Of a stretch of 64,000 bases of DNA, positions 17,175 to 25,691 are shown in pieces; positions within the stretch are counted from its first letter, which is position 1; each line of letters starts with the position of its first letter. Source of the DNA: an uncultured Draconibacterium sp. (GTDB taxonomy: Bacteria; Bacteroidota; Bacteroidia; Bacteroidales; Prolixibacteraceae); assembly GCF_963674925.1 (NCBI RefSeq), contig NZ_OY771647.1:759501-823500 (forward strand). The letters run 5' to 3'. Below the pieces are notes generated by a model that searched no databases, was not told where the DNA came from, and saw nothing but the letters and a program-made list of their open reading frames with translations. Position numbers and translations under genes: made by a program.

Positions 17175-18572
17175 TTACTGCGGCGTTAACTTTATTACAG
17201 TTCCAGGGTTATTCAGTACCACGTAAATAGCCCCCTCCGGTCCGGTCGATACATCGCGCACACGTCCCTGATTTTTTACAATAACCTCCTCATGAATCAC
17301 TTTATCACCTTCAATTTGAAGTAAACGAACCTCCTCGTATTTTAAAGCACCAACCAACAGTTTGTTTTTCCACTTACTAAAAAGATCGCCATGATAAAAA
17401 TCGAGGCCACAAACAGCTATTGATGGCCGCCAGTATAAGTTTGGCTGTTCCATCCCGGGTTTATGTTTCACGTCGGTAATAATCGTCCCGTTGTAGTTTT
17501 TCCCGTAGGTAATGGTTTCCCAACCGTAATTTTTACCCCACTCAATCAGGTTCAGCTCATCGCCACCCATCGGGCCATGCTCGGTTACCCACAATTCTCC
17601 TGTTTGCGGATGAATGGCCATCCCCTGAATATTTCGGTTACCCAGCGAAAACAGCGACGGCACAGCGCCTTCCTCATTAAGAAAAGGATTATCTGCCGGA
17701 ATACTTCCATCTTTATAAATACGATGTACCTTCCCGTTTGGCAGCGTAAAATCCTGCGCCTGGTATCCGGCACCGCGGTCGCCAATGGCAAAAAACAAAT
17801 GTCCCCACGGATCAAAAACAATCCGGCAACCATAATGGTGGCGGGTAGTTCGGTAGCTATCGTGCGCGGCTTCAAACAATACCTCCTCGTTTGTCCAGGT
17901 GTTATTTTCAATTTTCCCGCGTACAATACGTGTCATTGCCGGAGGACGGTTTCCATCGTAGCCACTTGTTAATACATGACTGTAAGCGAGGTAGATCCAT
18001 TTATTTTCATCATAATCGGGATCAACAGCAACATCCATCAAACCACCCTGCCCTTCATTCAAAACCTCGGGGGTATTTTTTACCGGCTCATCAAGTAATT
18101 TCCCATTTTCAACTACTCGAAGCCTACCCGGACGTTCGGTTATCAAAGCTGTATTTCGATCAATAAAATCGATTGCCCACGGAACTTCCAGTCCTTCAGC
18201 AAAAATTTCCACATCAATTTTATAATCCAGCGTTTCTATTTCTTTGGCAATGGGTGGTTTTTTCGCTCCCACTTTATTCTCCGATTCGCGGATATAAGAC
18301 ATAATCGAGCGGATTTCTCCGTCGTTAAGCGTTGCTTCGTAAGATGGCATTCCCAAATGTGTAATTCCAAATTTTATATTTCGGAAAACATAGCCGTCTT
18401 CGGCTCCAAATTGCCAAATTCCGTCGACCAGACTTGCTGCGTTTCCTCCGCCTAAATTGGCGCCATGGCAAGAGGCGCAATTCTGACCATACAATTGTGC
18501 ACCATCCTGAGCGTTTACGTTACTCGAAAAAAAGAGAAATAAAAATGTAATAAATAAGATTGTTGCTTTCAT
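17175..18572 (-). CDS. Cytochrome c fused to PQQ-type soluble sugar dehydrogenase
   Basis: After a signal peptide (residues 1-21, ending NVNAQ) comes a cytochrome c domain with the haem motif CASCH at 32-36 and a likely Met ligand in GMPSYE (near 75). The rest (about 110-465) is a GSDH/sorbosone dehydrogenase propeller: LEVPWAIDFIDRNTALITERPGRLRVV, GGLMDVAVDPDY, and HGPMGGDELNLIEWGKNYGWE, which carries typical active-site and calcium-loop features. It would oxidise a sugar in the periplasm and pass electrons straight to its own haem. It is monocistronic and converges with the Rrf2 gene. Whether it uses PQQ cannot be shown from sequence alone. Confidence 0.88.
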   Translation of the reverse strand: MKATILFITFLFLFFSSNVNAQDGAQLYGQNCASCHGANLGGGNAASLVDGIWQFGAEDGYVFRNIKFGITHLGMPSYEATLNDGEIRSIMSYIRESENKVGAKKPPIAKEIETLDYKIDVEIFAEGLEVPWAIDFIDRNTALITERPGRLRVVENGKLLDEPVKNTPEVLNEGQGGLMDVAVDPDYDENKWIYLAYSHVLTSGYDGNRPPAMTRIVRGKIENNTWTNEEVLFEAAHDSYRTTRHHYGCRIVFDPWGHLFFAIGDRGAGYQAQDFTLPNGKVHRIYKDGSIPADNPFLNEEGAVPSLFSLGNRNIQGMAIHPQTGELWVTEHGPMGGDELNLIEWGKNYGWETITYGKNYNGTIITDVKHKPGMEQPNLYWRPSIAVCGLDFYHGDLFSKWKNKLLVGALKYEEVRLLQIEGDKVIHEEVIVKNQGRVRDVSTGPEGAIYVVLNNPGTVIKLTPQ

Positions 18573-18664
18573 TTCTGTTGATTTAGATCTTTTTAAAACT
18601 TTTATAAGTTAAGAAAAATCAACCTATTTTGTTCATTCATATTCAGCAAATTAATTTAACATTT

Positions 18665-18683
18665 ATTAAGACATATTCTTAAT
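18665..18683. promoter_or_regulatory. Palindrome in divergent intergenic region
   Basis: ATTAAGA (18665-18671) and TCTTAAT (18677-18683) form a perfect inverted repeat around CATAT, in the 192-base gap between the divergent dehydrogenase fusion and the SDR operon. It has the size and symmetry of a dimeric repressor site. No regulator is assigned. Confidence 0.35.
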
Positions 18684-18764
18684 ATGAACAGGAATTTTTA
18701 GACCTTTATAGTTGTTATTCAGAAAAACTTTAAAGGTTCATTAAACAGAAAAAAATTAAAACAG

Positions 18765-19544
18765 ATGAAGAATGTTGCACTTATAACCGGCTCTTCAACC
18801 GGGATTGGCCGCGAGTTGGCCCATATTCATGCCGAAAAAGGGGGCGATCTGGTAATTGTTGCCCGAAGCAAAGACAAGCTGGAAGCATTAAAAACTGAAT
18901 TGGAAACGAAACACAGTATTAAGGTTTTTGTAATTGCGAAAGACTTGGGATTGCCGGAATCGCCAAAAGAAGTGTACGACGAAATTAAAAAGGCAGGCAT
19001 CGAAATTGAGATTCTGATTAACAATGCCGGTTTTGGAGGTGTTGGCGTATTTCACGAGCTGGAGTACGAACAACACATGGACATGATCAATCTGAATGTT
19101 ACTTCGCTAACCGCCATGACCCGCTTGTTCCTGCCCGATTTTGTTAAACGTAATTCCGGGAAAATCCTAAATAACTCATCAACGGCCAGTTTAATGCCCG
19201 GTCCGCTGCAGGCGGTTTATTTTGCCACAAAAGCCTATGTGCGTTCGTTTAGCAATGCCCTTTCGGCTGAACTTTCAGAAACAAAAATTACTGTTACCAA
19301 CCTGATGCCCGGTGCCACCGAAACTGAATTTGGCGCCTCATCGGGAATGGACAAAACAGCGATGTTCAAAAAGACAGCATCGGCACGTAAAGTGGCCGAA
19401 GCCGGCTATAATGCTATGATAAAAGGAAAGATCGATGTCATTTCAGGACTAACGACTTCACAAAAAATTATGATGGCATTTATTCCATTTATGCCCAAAA
19501 AGCTATTATTAAAAACGGTTAAGAACATGCAGCAAACCGATTAA
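18765..19544 (+). CDS. SDR family NAD(P)-dependent oxidoreductase
   Basis: This is a classical short-chain dehydrogenase. The cofactor loop is TGSSTGIGRELA (residues 8-19), NNAG is near residue 87, the catalytic Ser lies in LNNSSTASLMPG, and YFATKAYV holds the catalytic Tyr and Lys (YxxxK, about 151-155). An Arg after the first strand (VARSKDKL) favours NADP. It most resembles the DltE/YqjQ-like group of unknown substrate. It is first in an operon with a metallophosphoesterase (4 bases on) and an NAD-binding protein. Confidence 0.92.
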   Translation: MKNVALITGSSTGIGRELAHIHAEKGGDLVIVARSKDKLEALKTELETKHSIKVFVIAKDLGLPESPKEVYDEIKKAGIEIEILINNAGFGGVGVFHELEYEQHMDMINLNVTSLTAMTRLFLPDFVKRNSGKILNNSSTASLMPGPLQAVYFATKAYVRSFSNALSAELSETKITVTNLMPGATETEFGASSGMDKTAMFKKTASARKVAEAGYNAMIKGKIDVISGLTTSQKIMMAFIPFMPKKLLLKTVKNMQQTD

Positions 19545-19548
19545 GCTT

Positions 19549-20655
19549 ATGAGACAAATTATTCCCTGGTTATTTTTTATTGCTTTTCTGGCATTTTTGG
19601 TGGGTGCCAATATGTATCTGGCCAAACGATTTTCGTTCTATTTTGAACTTCGATCGGCGCGCTATCTTTATATAACTTTTGGCGCCTTAACAGTTTTTAT
19701 GATTGCCGGCATTGCTACAACTACCAATACACAAGCGGCTTTCGGCAATATCATTTACATTGCTGCATCTATTGTAATGGGATTTCTACTTTACCTTTTG
19801 CTTTCTGTAGCGGTTGTCGATCTGCTTGGTCTTTTTATAAAATCAGTGCCCCGCTTGCTGGGAATTGCTGCACTTTCGCTGGCTGTTTTTGTTACTGCTG
19901 CGGGAATAATTAACGCGCAGTACCGAAGAATTAGCGAATTAGAAATTCCGATGAAAGGATTGACGAGCGAAATTAAGGTTGCTCATCTCTCCGATATTCA
20001 TATCGGGCATTTCTGGGGGCCAAAAACGCTGCAAAAAATAGTGGATAAAACCAATGCCCAACATCCGGATGTGGTATTTATTACCGGTGACCTTTTTGAT
20101 GGCAAAATCCGCTTGAATAGCAAAAGTCTGGAGCCACTAAAACAGCTAAATGCACCGGTTTATTTTGTGGAAGGAAATCACGATGGCTATTCGGGGGCCA
20201 AAGAAGTAAAACAAAACCTGCGCGAAATTGGCGTTACTGTTCTTGAAAACGAGGTGACACATTTTAACCAGATACAAATTATCGGTCTCGATCACATGCG
20301 GGCCGACAACAGCCAGCAGGAAATTCCGGAAAGAAGAAACCGACCAAGTATCCGTTCTGTTTTAGACGAACTAAACCTCTTCCCCGGAAAACCAACGGTT
20401 TTATTGCATCACAGCCCCGATGGAATTGAACTTGCCAATCAACACGGCGTTGACCTGTACCTGGCCGGTCACACGCACAACGGGCAGTTGTTTCCCTTTA
20501 ACTTTGTAGTGGGAATGATTTATAAATTCAACAAAGGACTGGGCGATTATAAAGGAACACGCATCTACACTTCGCAGGGAGTGGGCACTTTTGGCCCGCC
20601 AATGCGCGTTGGAACAAAAAGCGAAATTGTACTATTAAAACTAAAACCCGAATAA
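19549..20655 (+). CDS. Membrane-anchored metallophosphoesterase
   Basis: Four N-terminal helices (about residues 5-125) precede a calcineurin-like phosphoesterase domain. Metal ligands are visible: LSDIHIGHF, FITGDLFDG, EGNHDGYSG, LLHHSPDG and LAGHTHNGQLFPF. The plan matches the YkuE/YaeI-type phosphodiesterases that act on phospholipid headgroups or UDP-diacylglucosamine-like lipids at the membrane. The substrate here is unknown. It is the second gene of the three-gene operon and is followed one base later by the next start. Confidence 0.9.
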   Translation: MRQIIPWLFFIAFLAFLVGANMYLAKRFSFYFELRSARYLYITFGALTVFMIAGIATTTNTQAAFGNIIYIAASIVMGFLLYLLLSVAVVDLLGLFIKSVPRLLGIAALSLAVFVTAAGIINAQYRRISELEIPMKGLTSEIKVAHLSDIHIGHFWGPKTLQKIVDKTNAQHPDVVFITGDLFDGKIRLNSKSLEPLKQLNAPVYFVEGNHDGYSGAKEVKQNLREIGVTVLENEVTHFNQIQIIGLDHMRADNSQQEIPERRNRPSIRSVLDELNLFPGKPTVLLHHSPDGIELANQHGVDLYLAGHTHNGQLFPFNFVVGMIYKFNKGLGDYKGTRIYTSQGVGTFGPPMRVGTKSEIVLLKLKPE

Positions 20656-20656
20656 G

Positions 20657-21325
20657 ATGAAGGTAATAATTACAGGTGCTACCGGAATGGTGGGGAAAGG
20701 CGTTTTACTGGAATGTCTCGATCATGAGTCGGTTGAAAAGGTTTTGGTTATCGGAAGAAATCCGGTTGATGTTGCACACCCAAAACTGGAAGAACTCATT
20801 CACACCAATTTTGCCGATTTCTCAACTGTAAAAGCACAACTTGCCGGTTACGACGCTTTTTTTTTGTGCATGGGAATCAGTTCGGTTGGAATGAAAGAAA
20901 ACGATTTCAAAAAGGTCACTTATGATTATACGCTTTCGCTTGCCCGTGAATTAGTTCCGCTAAATCCGGAAATGACAATCACTTATGTGTCGGGAGAAGG
21001 TACAGATTCCTCAGAAAAAGGCAGAGTGATGTGGGCGCGGGTAAAAGGAAAGACCGAAAACGAATTGATTAAACTGGGATTTAAGCAGGCCTTTATGTTT
21101 CGCCCGGGGTTTATCATTCCTTTGCGCGGAATAAAATCAAGAACCAAGGCCTACCAGTTTGTCTACGATTATTTTATGTGGCTGGTGCATTTATTTAAAG
21201 CGGTGGCGCCAAATGCTGTGGTAAACACTACACAAGTTGGGAAAGCAATGATCAACACGGTATTGTATGGCTACAACTCTATAATTATTAAACCAAAAGA
21301 CATTATTCAACTGGCTGAAAAGTAA
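20657..21325 (+). CDS. NAD(P)-binding Rossmann protein (atypical SDR)
   Basis: The 222-residue protein starts MKVIITGATGMVGKGVLLECL, an atypical SDR nucleotide loop. It continues with FFLCMGISSVGM in place of the usual NNAG strand, YVSGEGTDSSEKGRVMWARVKGKTENEL (a Lys after Trp at the active-site position) and FRPGFIIPLRG. Similar small proteins are annotated as NAD(P)H-binding or epimerase-like with unknown substrate. It ends the SDR operon and converges with the next gene, 7 bases away. Confidence 0.85.
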   Translation: MKVIITGATGMVGKGVLLECLDHESVEKVLVIGRNPVDVAHPKLEELIHTNFADFSTVKAQLAGYDAFFLCMGISSVGMKENDFKKVTYDYTLSLARELVPLNPEMTITYVSGEGTDSSEKGRVMWARVKGKTENELIKLGFKQAFMFRPGFIIPLRGIKSRTKAYQFVYDYFMWLVHLFKAVAPNAVVNTTQVGKAMINTVLYGYNSIIIKPKDIIQLAEK

Positions 21326-21332
21326 AAACCAA

Positions 21333-22832
21333 TTAGCCATACCATTTTCGTGTGCGTCCCTGCAAATTATTCAGCGTATTGATGGTGATATTTACATCGT
21401 TTACCACCTGAAAATCGAACATACCCACACATATAAAATCGGCACCATTTTTAAAGGCCCAGTCAAATCCATCTTCGGGCTGAATGGCACCGGCAGCCAA
21501 CACTTTAAAGCCCATTACCGGAACAGTGGCACGGTTCACAAATTCCACCGTTTTATCAGGAAACAAACAAAACAGGTTATCGTGAAAACGGTTGTGATCG
21601 GTATATTTTTTACCATCCACCTCAAAGGGCACACGGTTTTCGCGCGGGTGTGCCGACCAGTAATTATCGTGATGCATGGTTTTCATGTAATAATCCGGAA
21701 TAATTCCCTGCTCTTCACAGGCAATCAGCGAATCAACGGTATGCGAAGCCAGCCCGGCAGTATAACCTTGTTGGCGAATATGATTCAACATTAAATCGAT
21801 TTTATCCAGTTTGTTGTCGCGCACCAGCCAGTCACACCAGTTCCCCTGTACCTGAATAATGTCCACACCAAAATCGATAGCTTTATTAATATTCACCACG
21901 TAGTCATTGTTATCCGCATCGGGATGCACCTGCGTGATCACTTTAATCTTACTGCCGGTTAGCTTTTTATATTTCTGCATAGTGGCGTTTGTCGGAAATC
22001 CAATATTGATGGTATTAATTCCGGCTTCCTCAGCCAACATCAGCGTTTCAAAAATCTTCTTTTCAGTGTTATAAGCTCTGAACAACGAAGGTACATATTG
22101 CAGATCGCGGGAGTGCGCCCAGCCGCCAATCAGGTTTCCACCGGCCACCAATCGACTGATTTCGTGCGGCCCGATCTTTCCTTTCGGAAGTTCTCCCTTC
22201 AGTTCTTTTATATCGGCACCTCCTACTTTTATGGTCGCGCCCGAAAGGGTGTCAACTCCAAATTTTTGTGTTTCATTAAAAGCTCCCAAACCCAATACAC
22301 CCAATGCAGGAATCGTTGCCAGATTTTTTAAAGCCTCGCGACGGGATTTTACAGCAGGTGATTCTTCACCCGGTTCTTTCTTCTTCGGAAAAATTAAAAG
22401 CGCATACAATCCCCAGCCTTTCTCTTTCAAAACAAGTAACACGAGTAAAGCCAGTGCTTCGATCACATTCTTATTTATGATATACAAACTTCCTTCTGTA
22501 TTGGCCAATAATGAACCACCAAACGGCGGATGTGCAAAATAGTAAAGCAACAACAAAAGAATGCCCGAAACAGCAGAAACCCGAATTGCCAAACCCAATG
22601 TGAGTCCCAATCCGATGATAATTAAGGCAGCTATATTCAGCGGATCTACCACATTCATAATACCTTCGGAACCACCCATCCACTGATACAGTCCGGACAA
22701 TGGCCCTGTTGAGCTCGATAAATATCCCGCCGCACTCCAGTTTCCATCTGCTAATTTTGCTATTCCTTCGTACAAAAAGTGCCAGCCTATGGCAGTTCTA
22801 AAAATTGTAATGATGAGTTTTTTCCAGTTCAT
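21333..22832 (-). CDS. DoxX membrane domain fused to a periplasmic TIM-barrel (aldo/keto reductase-like) domain
   Basis: Residues 1-148 form a DoxX-type domain: MNWKKLIITIFRTAIGWHFLYEGIAKL, then hydrophobic helices near 64-84, 85-100 and 122-137. Next come a charged loop and SRREALKNL (163-171), which matches a Tat twin-arginine motif, and a fifth hydrophobic helix (171-185). The remaining 310 residues resemble an aldo/keto-reductase-like barrel: ISRLVAGGNLIGGW, AEEAGINTINIG, DIIQVQGNW and FKVLAAGAIQPEDGFDWAFKNGADFICVGMFD. The layout predicts a barrel outside the inner membrane. The gene starts 12 bases after the GH78 stop, so both are in one operon, perhaps for processing a released sugar. 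The enzyme activity is unknown. Confidence 0.8.
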   Translation of the reverse strand: MNWKKLIITIFRTAIGWHFLYEGIAKLADGNWSAAGYLSSSTGPLSGLYQWMGGSEGIMNVVDPLNIAALIIIGLGLTLGLAIRVSAVSGILLLLLYYFAHPPFGGSLLANTEGSLYIINKNVIEALALLVLLVLKEKGWGLYALLIFPKKKEPGEESPAVKSRREALKNLATIPALGVLGLGAFNETQKFGVDTLSGATIKVGGADIKELKGELPKGKIGPHEISRLVAGGNLIGGWAHSRDLQYVPSLFRAYNTEKKIFETLMLAEEAGINTINIGFPTNATMQKYKKLTGSKIKVITQVHPDADNNDYVVNINKAIDFGVDIIQVQGNWCDWLVRDNKLDKIDLMLNHIRQQGYTAGLASHTVDSLIACEEQGIIPDYYMKTMHHDNYWSAHPRENRVPFEVDGKKYTDHNRFHDNLFCLFPDKTVEFVNRATVPVMGFKVLAAGAIQPEDGFDWAFKNGADFICVGMFDFQVVNDVNITINTLNNLQGRTRKWYG

Positions 22833-22844
22833 ATAGCAGATCTT

Positions 22845-25559
22845 TTAGTTACTAAAATTATAGGTCCCCGATCCAACTTCAAGTACCAGCTCGTTTTGGG
22901 ATTTCGCGACAATTTTTACCTTGTCGTTCCCGTCGGCAACAAAATCGGGGCCCGGCAAAATTACTGTTGCCGTGCATCCCACAGGGACGGTGATATCAAC
23001 ATTCAATTTCCCCTCGTCATGCTGCCATTTTATTCCGGCCTTTCCGTAAGGTGTATTGTTATAATATTTGGCAAATTCCATTTCATCAACCGGCTGCGGA
23101 TGAAAAATTATGTGACGATATCCCGGGTTATTTTCATCAGCCTGCATACCTGCCAATTGACGATATAACCACACCAAACCCCCTCCAAACATCGGGTGAT
23201 TGTGCGAACCTTCTGTACTCCATTGCTCCCAGCTTGTTGTAGCTCCCAGCGTTAACCAACGGCCATAACCAGGCTCCTCTTTTTTGTTCATGGCTTCATA
23301 AGCCAGCTCGTGCATACCGTTTTCCGTCAGCACTTCAAAGAAAAACTGTGTACCAAAAATTCCGGTATCCAAATGTCCTTTATTCTTTTCAATATTTGCT
23401 TTCAGCGCTCTTATTACGCGATGATATTCAGCTTCGGGAACACCCATTTTCAAAGCAAAAATATTGGCTCCCGAGTTTCCGTAAGTTCCTTTTTCTGCAT
23501 CAAAAAACCGTTTATGAAAGGCTTCTTTTGTGCTTTCGGCCAGCTTTGCATATTTTCTTGCTTTTCTGTTTTTCCCCAGAACAGCAGCAGTTTTTGCGGT
23601 AATATCGGCGCAGCGCCAAAAATAGAAGGTATGTACCAGACTATCAGGCGGAAGATCGCCGGGAGCCACCCAGTCGCCAAGATTAAACCAACGCAGCACT
23701 TTTCCATCCAAACCTGTTCGCTGCGAGTTCATGATTCCCTCATCGTCAACCCAGTTTTGCATGTAGCGTACGTATTCCGTCATCGGCTCATAAGCTTTTT
23801 CCAACATATCCACAGCACCGTACTGCACATAAAACTCCCAGGGCATAATATTTACCGCCGCTCCCCAGGCAACTCCGCCACCACAACCCGGTTGCCACGG
23901 CGCACCGTTTGGTACATAACCGGTTTCAACGTTTTGTGCACCAATAATATCCTGAATCCATTTGTAGTAAAAGTTTTGTGCATCGAAGTTATGCATTACG
24001 GTAACACAGGCCACCTGCCCATCGCCCGTGTATGGCGAACGTTCGCGGTGCGGGCAATCGCTGGCAATACCACCGTGCATGTTATCGGTCTGGCTGCGTT
24101 TCCAAATCTTATTCACCCGGTTAAAAAGCGGATTTGATGTTTCAAATTCAGCCGATTCTTCGATGTAAGTATTGATCGCTTCGGCACAAATATTCTCGGG
24201 TGCCAGCACGCCCGGCCAGTTTACTATTTCCACTTCTCGAAAAACAAACCAGTTAAAACGAGCCGCATAATTTTCTTTTCCTACGCCTTTAAAAATATAG
24301 GAATTATCTCCCGAGAACGTATTCGATAAATACTTAATCTCTATTTTATGTCCTTCAGGGCCTTCCACATTTTTTAGCCTCACCCAGCCCGAAATTTCAA
24401 CACCAAAATCAACTTTATAGTTGCCGTTATACATTTTTTCAATCCGAATAGGTTCAAGCGTTTCGTAAACTTTATCGGTGTGTGCCGTATGCGCCGTCAA
24501 CTTTCCTTCGGGTGCTTTTCTAGAAACAGCACTTTCCCATGCTGAGTCGTTAAAACCCGCTGTGCACCAACCCTCCTGCTCCAAACGCGCATCGTAATGT
24601 TCGCCATAATAAACCATGTCCATTAGAATCGGACTTTTTGCCGCCTTCCAGCTTTCGTCGCTTACCAGAACATCCTCAGTTCCGTCGGTGTATGTGACAT
24701 GAACCTGCAACAAAAAGCGTGGCGAACCATAACCTAAAGCCCAATGTTTGGCGGGGTTATAAAAACCGTTTCCAAGAATAGCTCCGAAAGCATTCATTCC
24801 GGAATTCAGCTGATCAGAAATATCATAAGCCAGGTACATCACTTTGTATTCCCTGAAGTTATCATCAAGCGGTATGTATTGCTGAGTGAGAGCAGGTCGC
24901 TTTCCATAATTGGTTTGATTGGGAACCAACACATCGTCGCCAACTTTTTCACCATTCAGATAAAGCTCAAAATAGCCCAGTCCGGTAACGTAAGCCACAG
25001 CTCTCTTTACCTGTTTTGTGGCCTTAAATTCTTTCCGAAATAGTGGTGCCGGAGGAGGTAATTGTTCCGGCAAAGCTACTGCAGGTGAGTTAGGTTTTGG
25101 TAAAGCTTCCTCGCCCTGCCAGGGCGCGCCAATCCATTTTGCCTGCCAATCACTTTCGTTAAGTAATCCTATGTGCCAGAATGCAGGCTCGCTCCATTCC
25201 GAAACTTCATCATTTTTATCCCAAACACGAACCTGCCACCAGCAATCCTGGCGCGAAACCAGCTTGTCACCGTCGTACTGAACACGAGTTGAGGCCATAC
25301 TTTCAACCTTTTTACTATTCCACAAGTCGGGATTTGAAAGTAGATTTTTGGTGGTTGCCACCCGAATCTGAAAGGCCGTTTGAACCTGTCCTCTTTCGCC
25401 TTCATCGGCCACATTTATCCATGCTAAACGAGGCTGAAGCACATCAACTACTGAAGGATTTTTAAGGTATTCGCAGGTAAGTTGAGTTGGATGAATCTTT
25501 GCTTCAGATATAAAAGTGAAACAGAAAAGAAGATACAGAAACAGGAATAGTTTGTTCAC
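22845..25559 (-). CDS. Alpha-L-rhamnosidase, GH78
   Basis: GH78 enzymes release terminal alpha-L-rhamnose from pectin, flavonoids or bacterial glycans by inversion. The domain order fits: an N-terminal Ig-like domain with ARLAWI, CWWQVRVWDKNDEVSEWSEPAFWHIG, a lectin-like domain (FRKEFKATKQVKRAVAYVTGLGYFELYLNG), and an (alpha/alpha)6 barrel with DCPHRERSPYTGDGQV, where the general acid is expected, and TSWEQWSTEGSHNHPMFGG near the C-terminus. The frame begins at a TTG at 25595, but a GTG at 25559 gives a clean signal peptide (VNKLFLFLYLLFCF...) and is preferred. It leads an operon with the DoxX fusion. Confidence 0.92.
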   Translation of the reverse strand: MNKLFLFLYLLFCFTFISEAKIHPTQLTCEYLKNPSVVDVLQPRLAWINVADEGERGQVQTAFQIRVATTKNLLSNPDLWNSKKVESMASTRVQYDGDKLVSRQDCWWQVRVWDKNDEVSEWSEPAFWHIGLLNESDWQAKWIGAPWQGEEALPKPNSPAVALPEQLPPPAPLFRKEFKATKQVKRAVAYVTGLGYFELYLNGEKVGDDVLVPNQTNYGKRPALTQQYIPLDDNFREYKVMYLAYDISDQLNSGMNAFGAILGNGFYNPAKHWALGYGSPRFLLQVHVTYTDGTEDVLVSDESWKAAKSPILMDMVYYGEHYDARLEQEGWCTAGFNDSAWESAVSRKAPEGKLTAHTAHTDKVYETLEPIRIEKMYNGNYKVDFGVEISGWVRLKNVEGPEGHKIEIKYLSNTFSGDNSYIFKGVGKENYAARFNWFVFREVEIVNWPGVLAPENICAEAINTYIEESAEFETSNPLFNRVNKIWKRSQTDNMHGGIASDCPHRERSPYTGDGQVACVTVMHNFDAQNFYYKWIQDIIGAQNVETGYVPNGAPWQPGCGGGVAWGAAVNIMPWEFYVQYGAVDMLEKAYEPMTEYVRYMQNWVDDEGIMNSQRTGLDGKVLRWFNLGDWVAPGDLPPDSLVHTFYFWRCADITAKTAAVLGKNRKARKYAKLAESTKEAFHKRFFDAEKGTYGNSGANIFALKMGVPEAEYHRVIRALKANIEKNKGHLDTGIFGTQFFFEVLTENGMHELAYEAMNKKEEPGYGRWLTLGATTSWEQWSTEGSHNHPMFGGGLVWLYRQLAGMQADENNPGYRHIIFHPQPVDEMEFAKYYNNTPYGKAGIKWQHDEGKLNVDITVPVGCTATVILPGPDFVADGNDKVKIVAKSQNELVLEVGSGTYNFSN

Positions 25560-25635
25560 AGTATTAGGTTTTGTTGAATTGCTTAAAGTTACCAATAAGT
25601 TTATTATTCAGACTTTAAGAATTAACATTTTTCGC

Positions 25636-25664
25636 TTGTTTTATGTCTGCATTTTCTACATTTG
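25636..25664 (+). promoter_or_regulatory. Promoter of the cysteate synthase gene
   Basis: TTG (25636-25638) and TACATTTG (25657-25664) match the -33 and -7 elements with 18 bases between. The leader to the ATG at 25692 would be about 20 bases. Confidence 0.65.
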
Positions 25665-25691
25665 TCCTTCTTAAAATAAAACAGACGTAGA

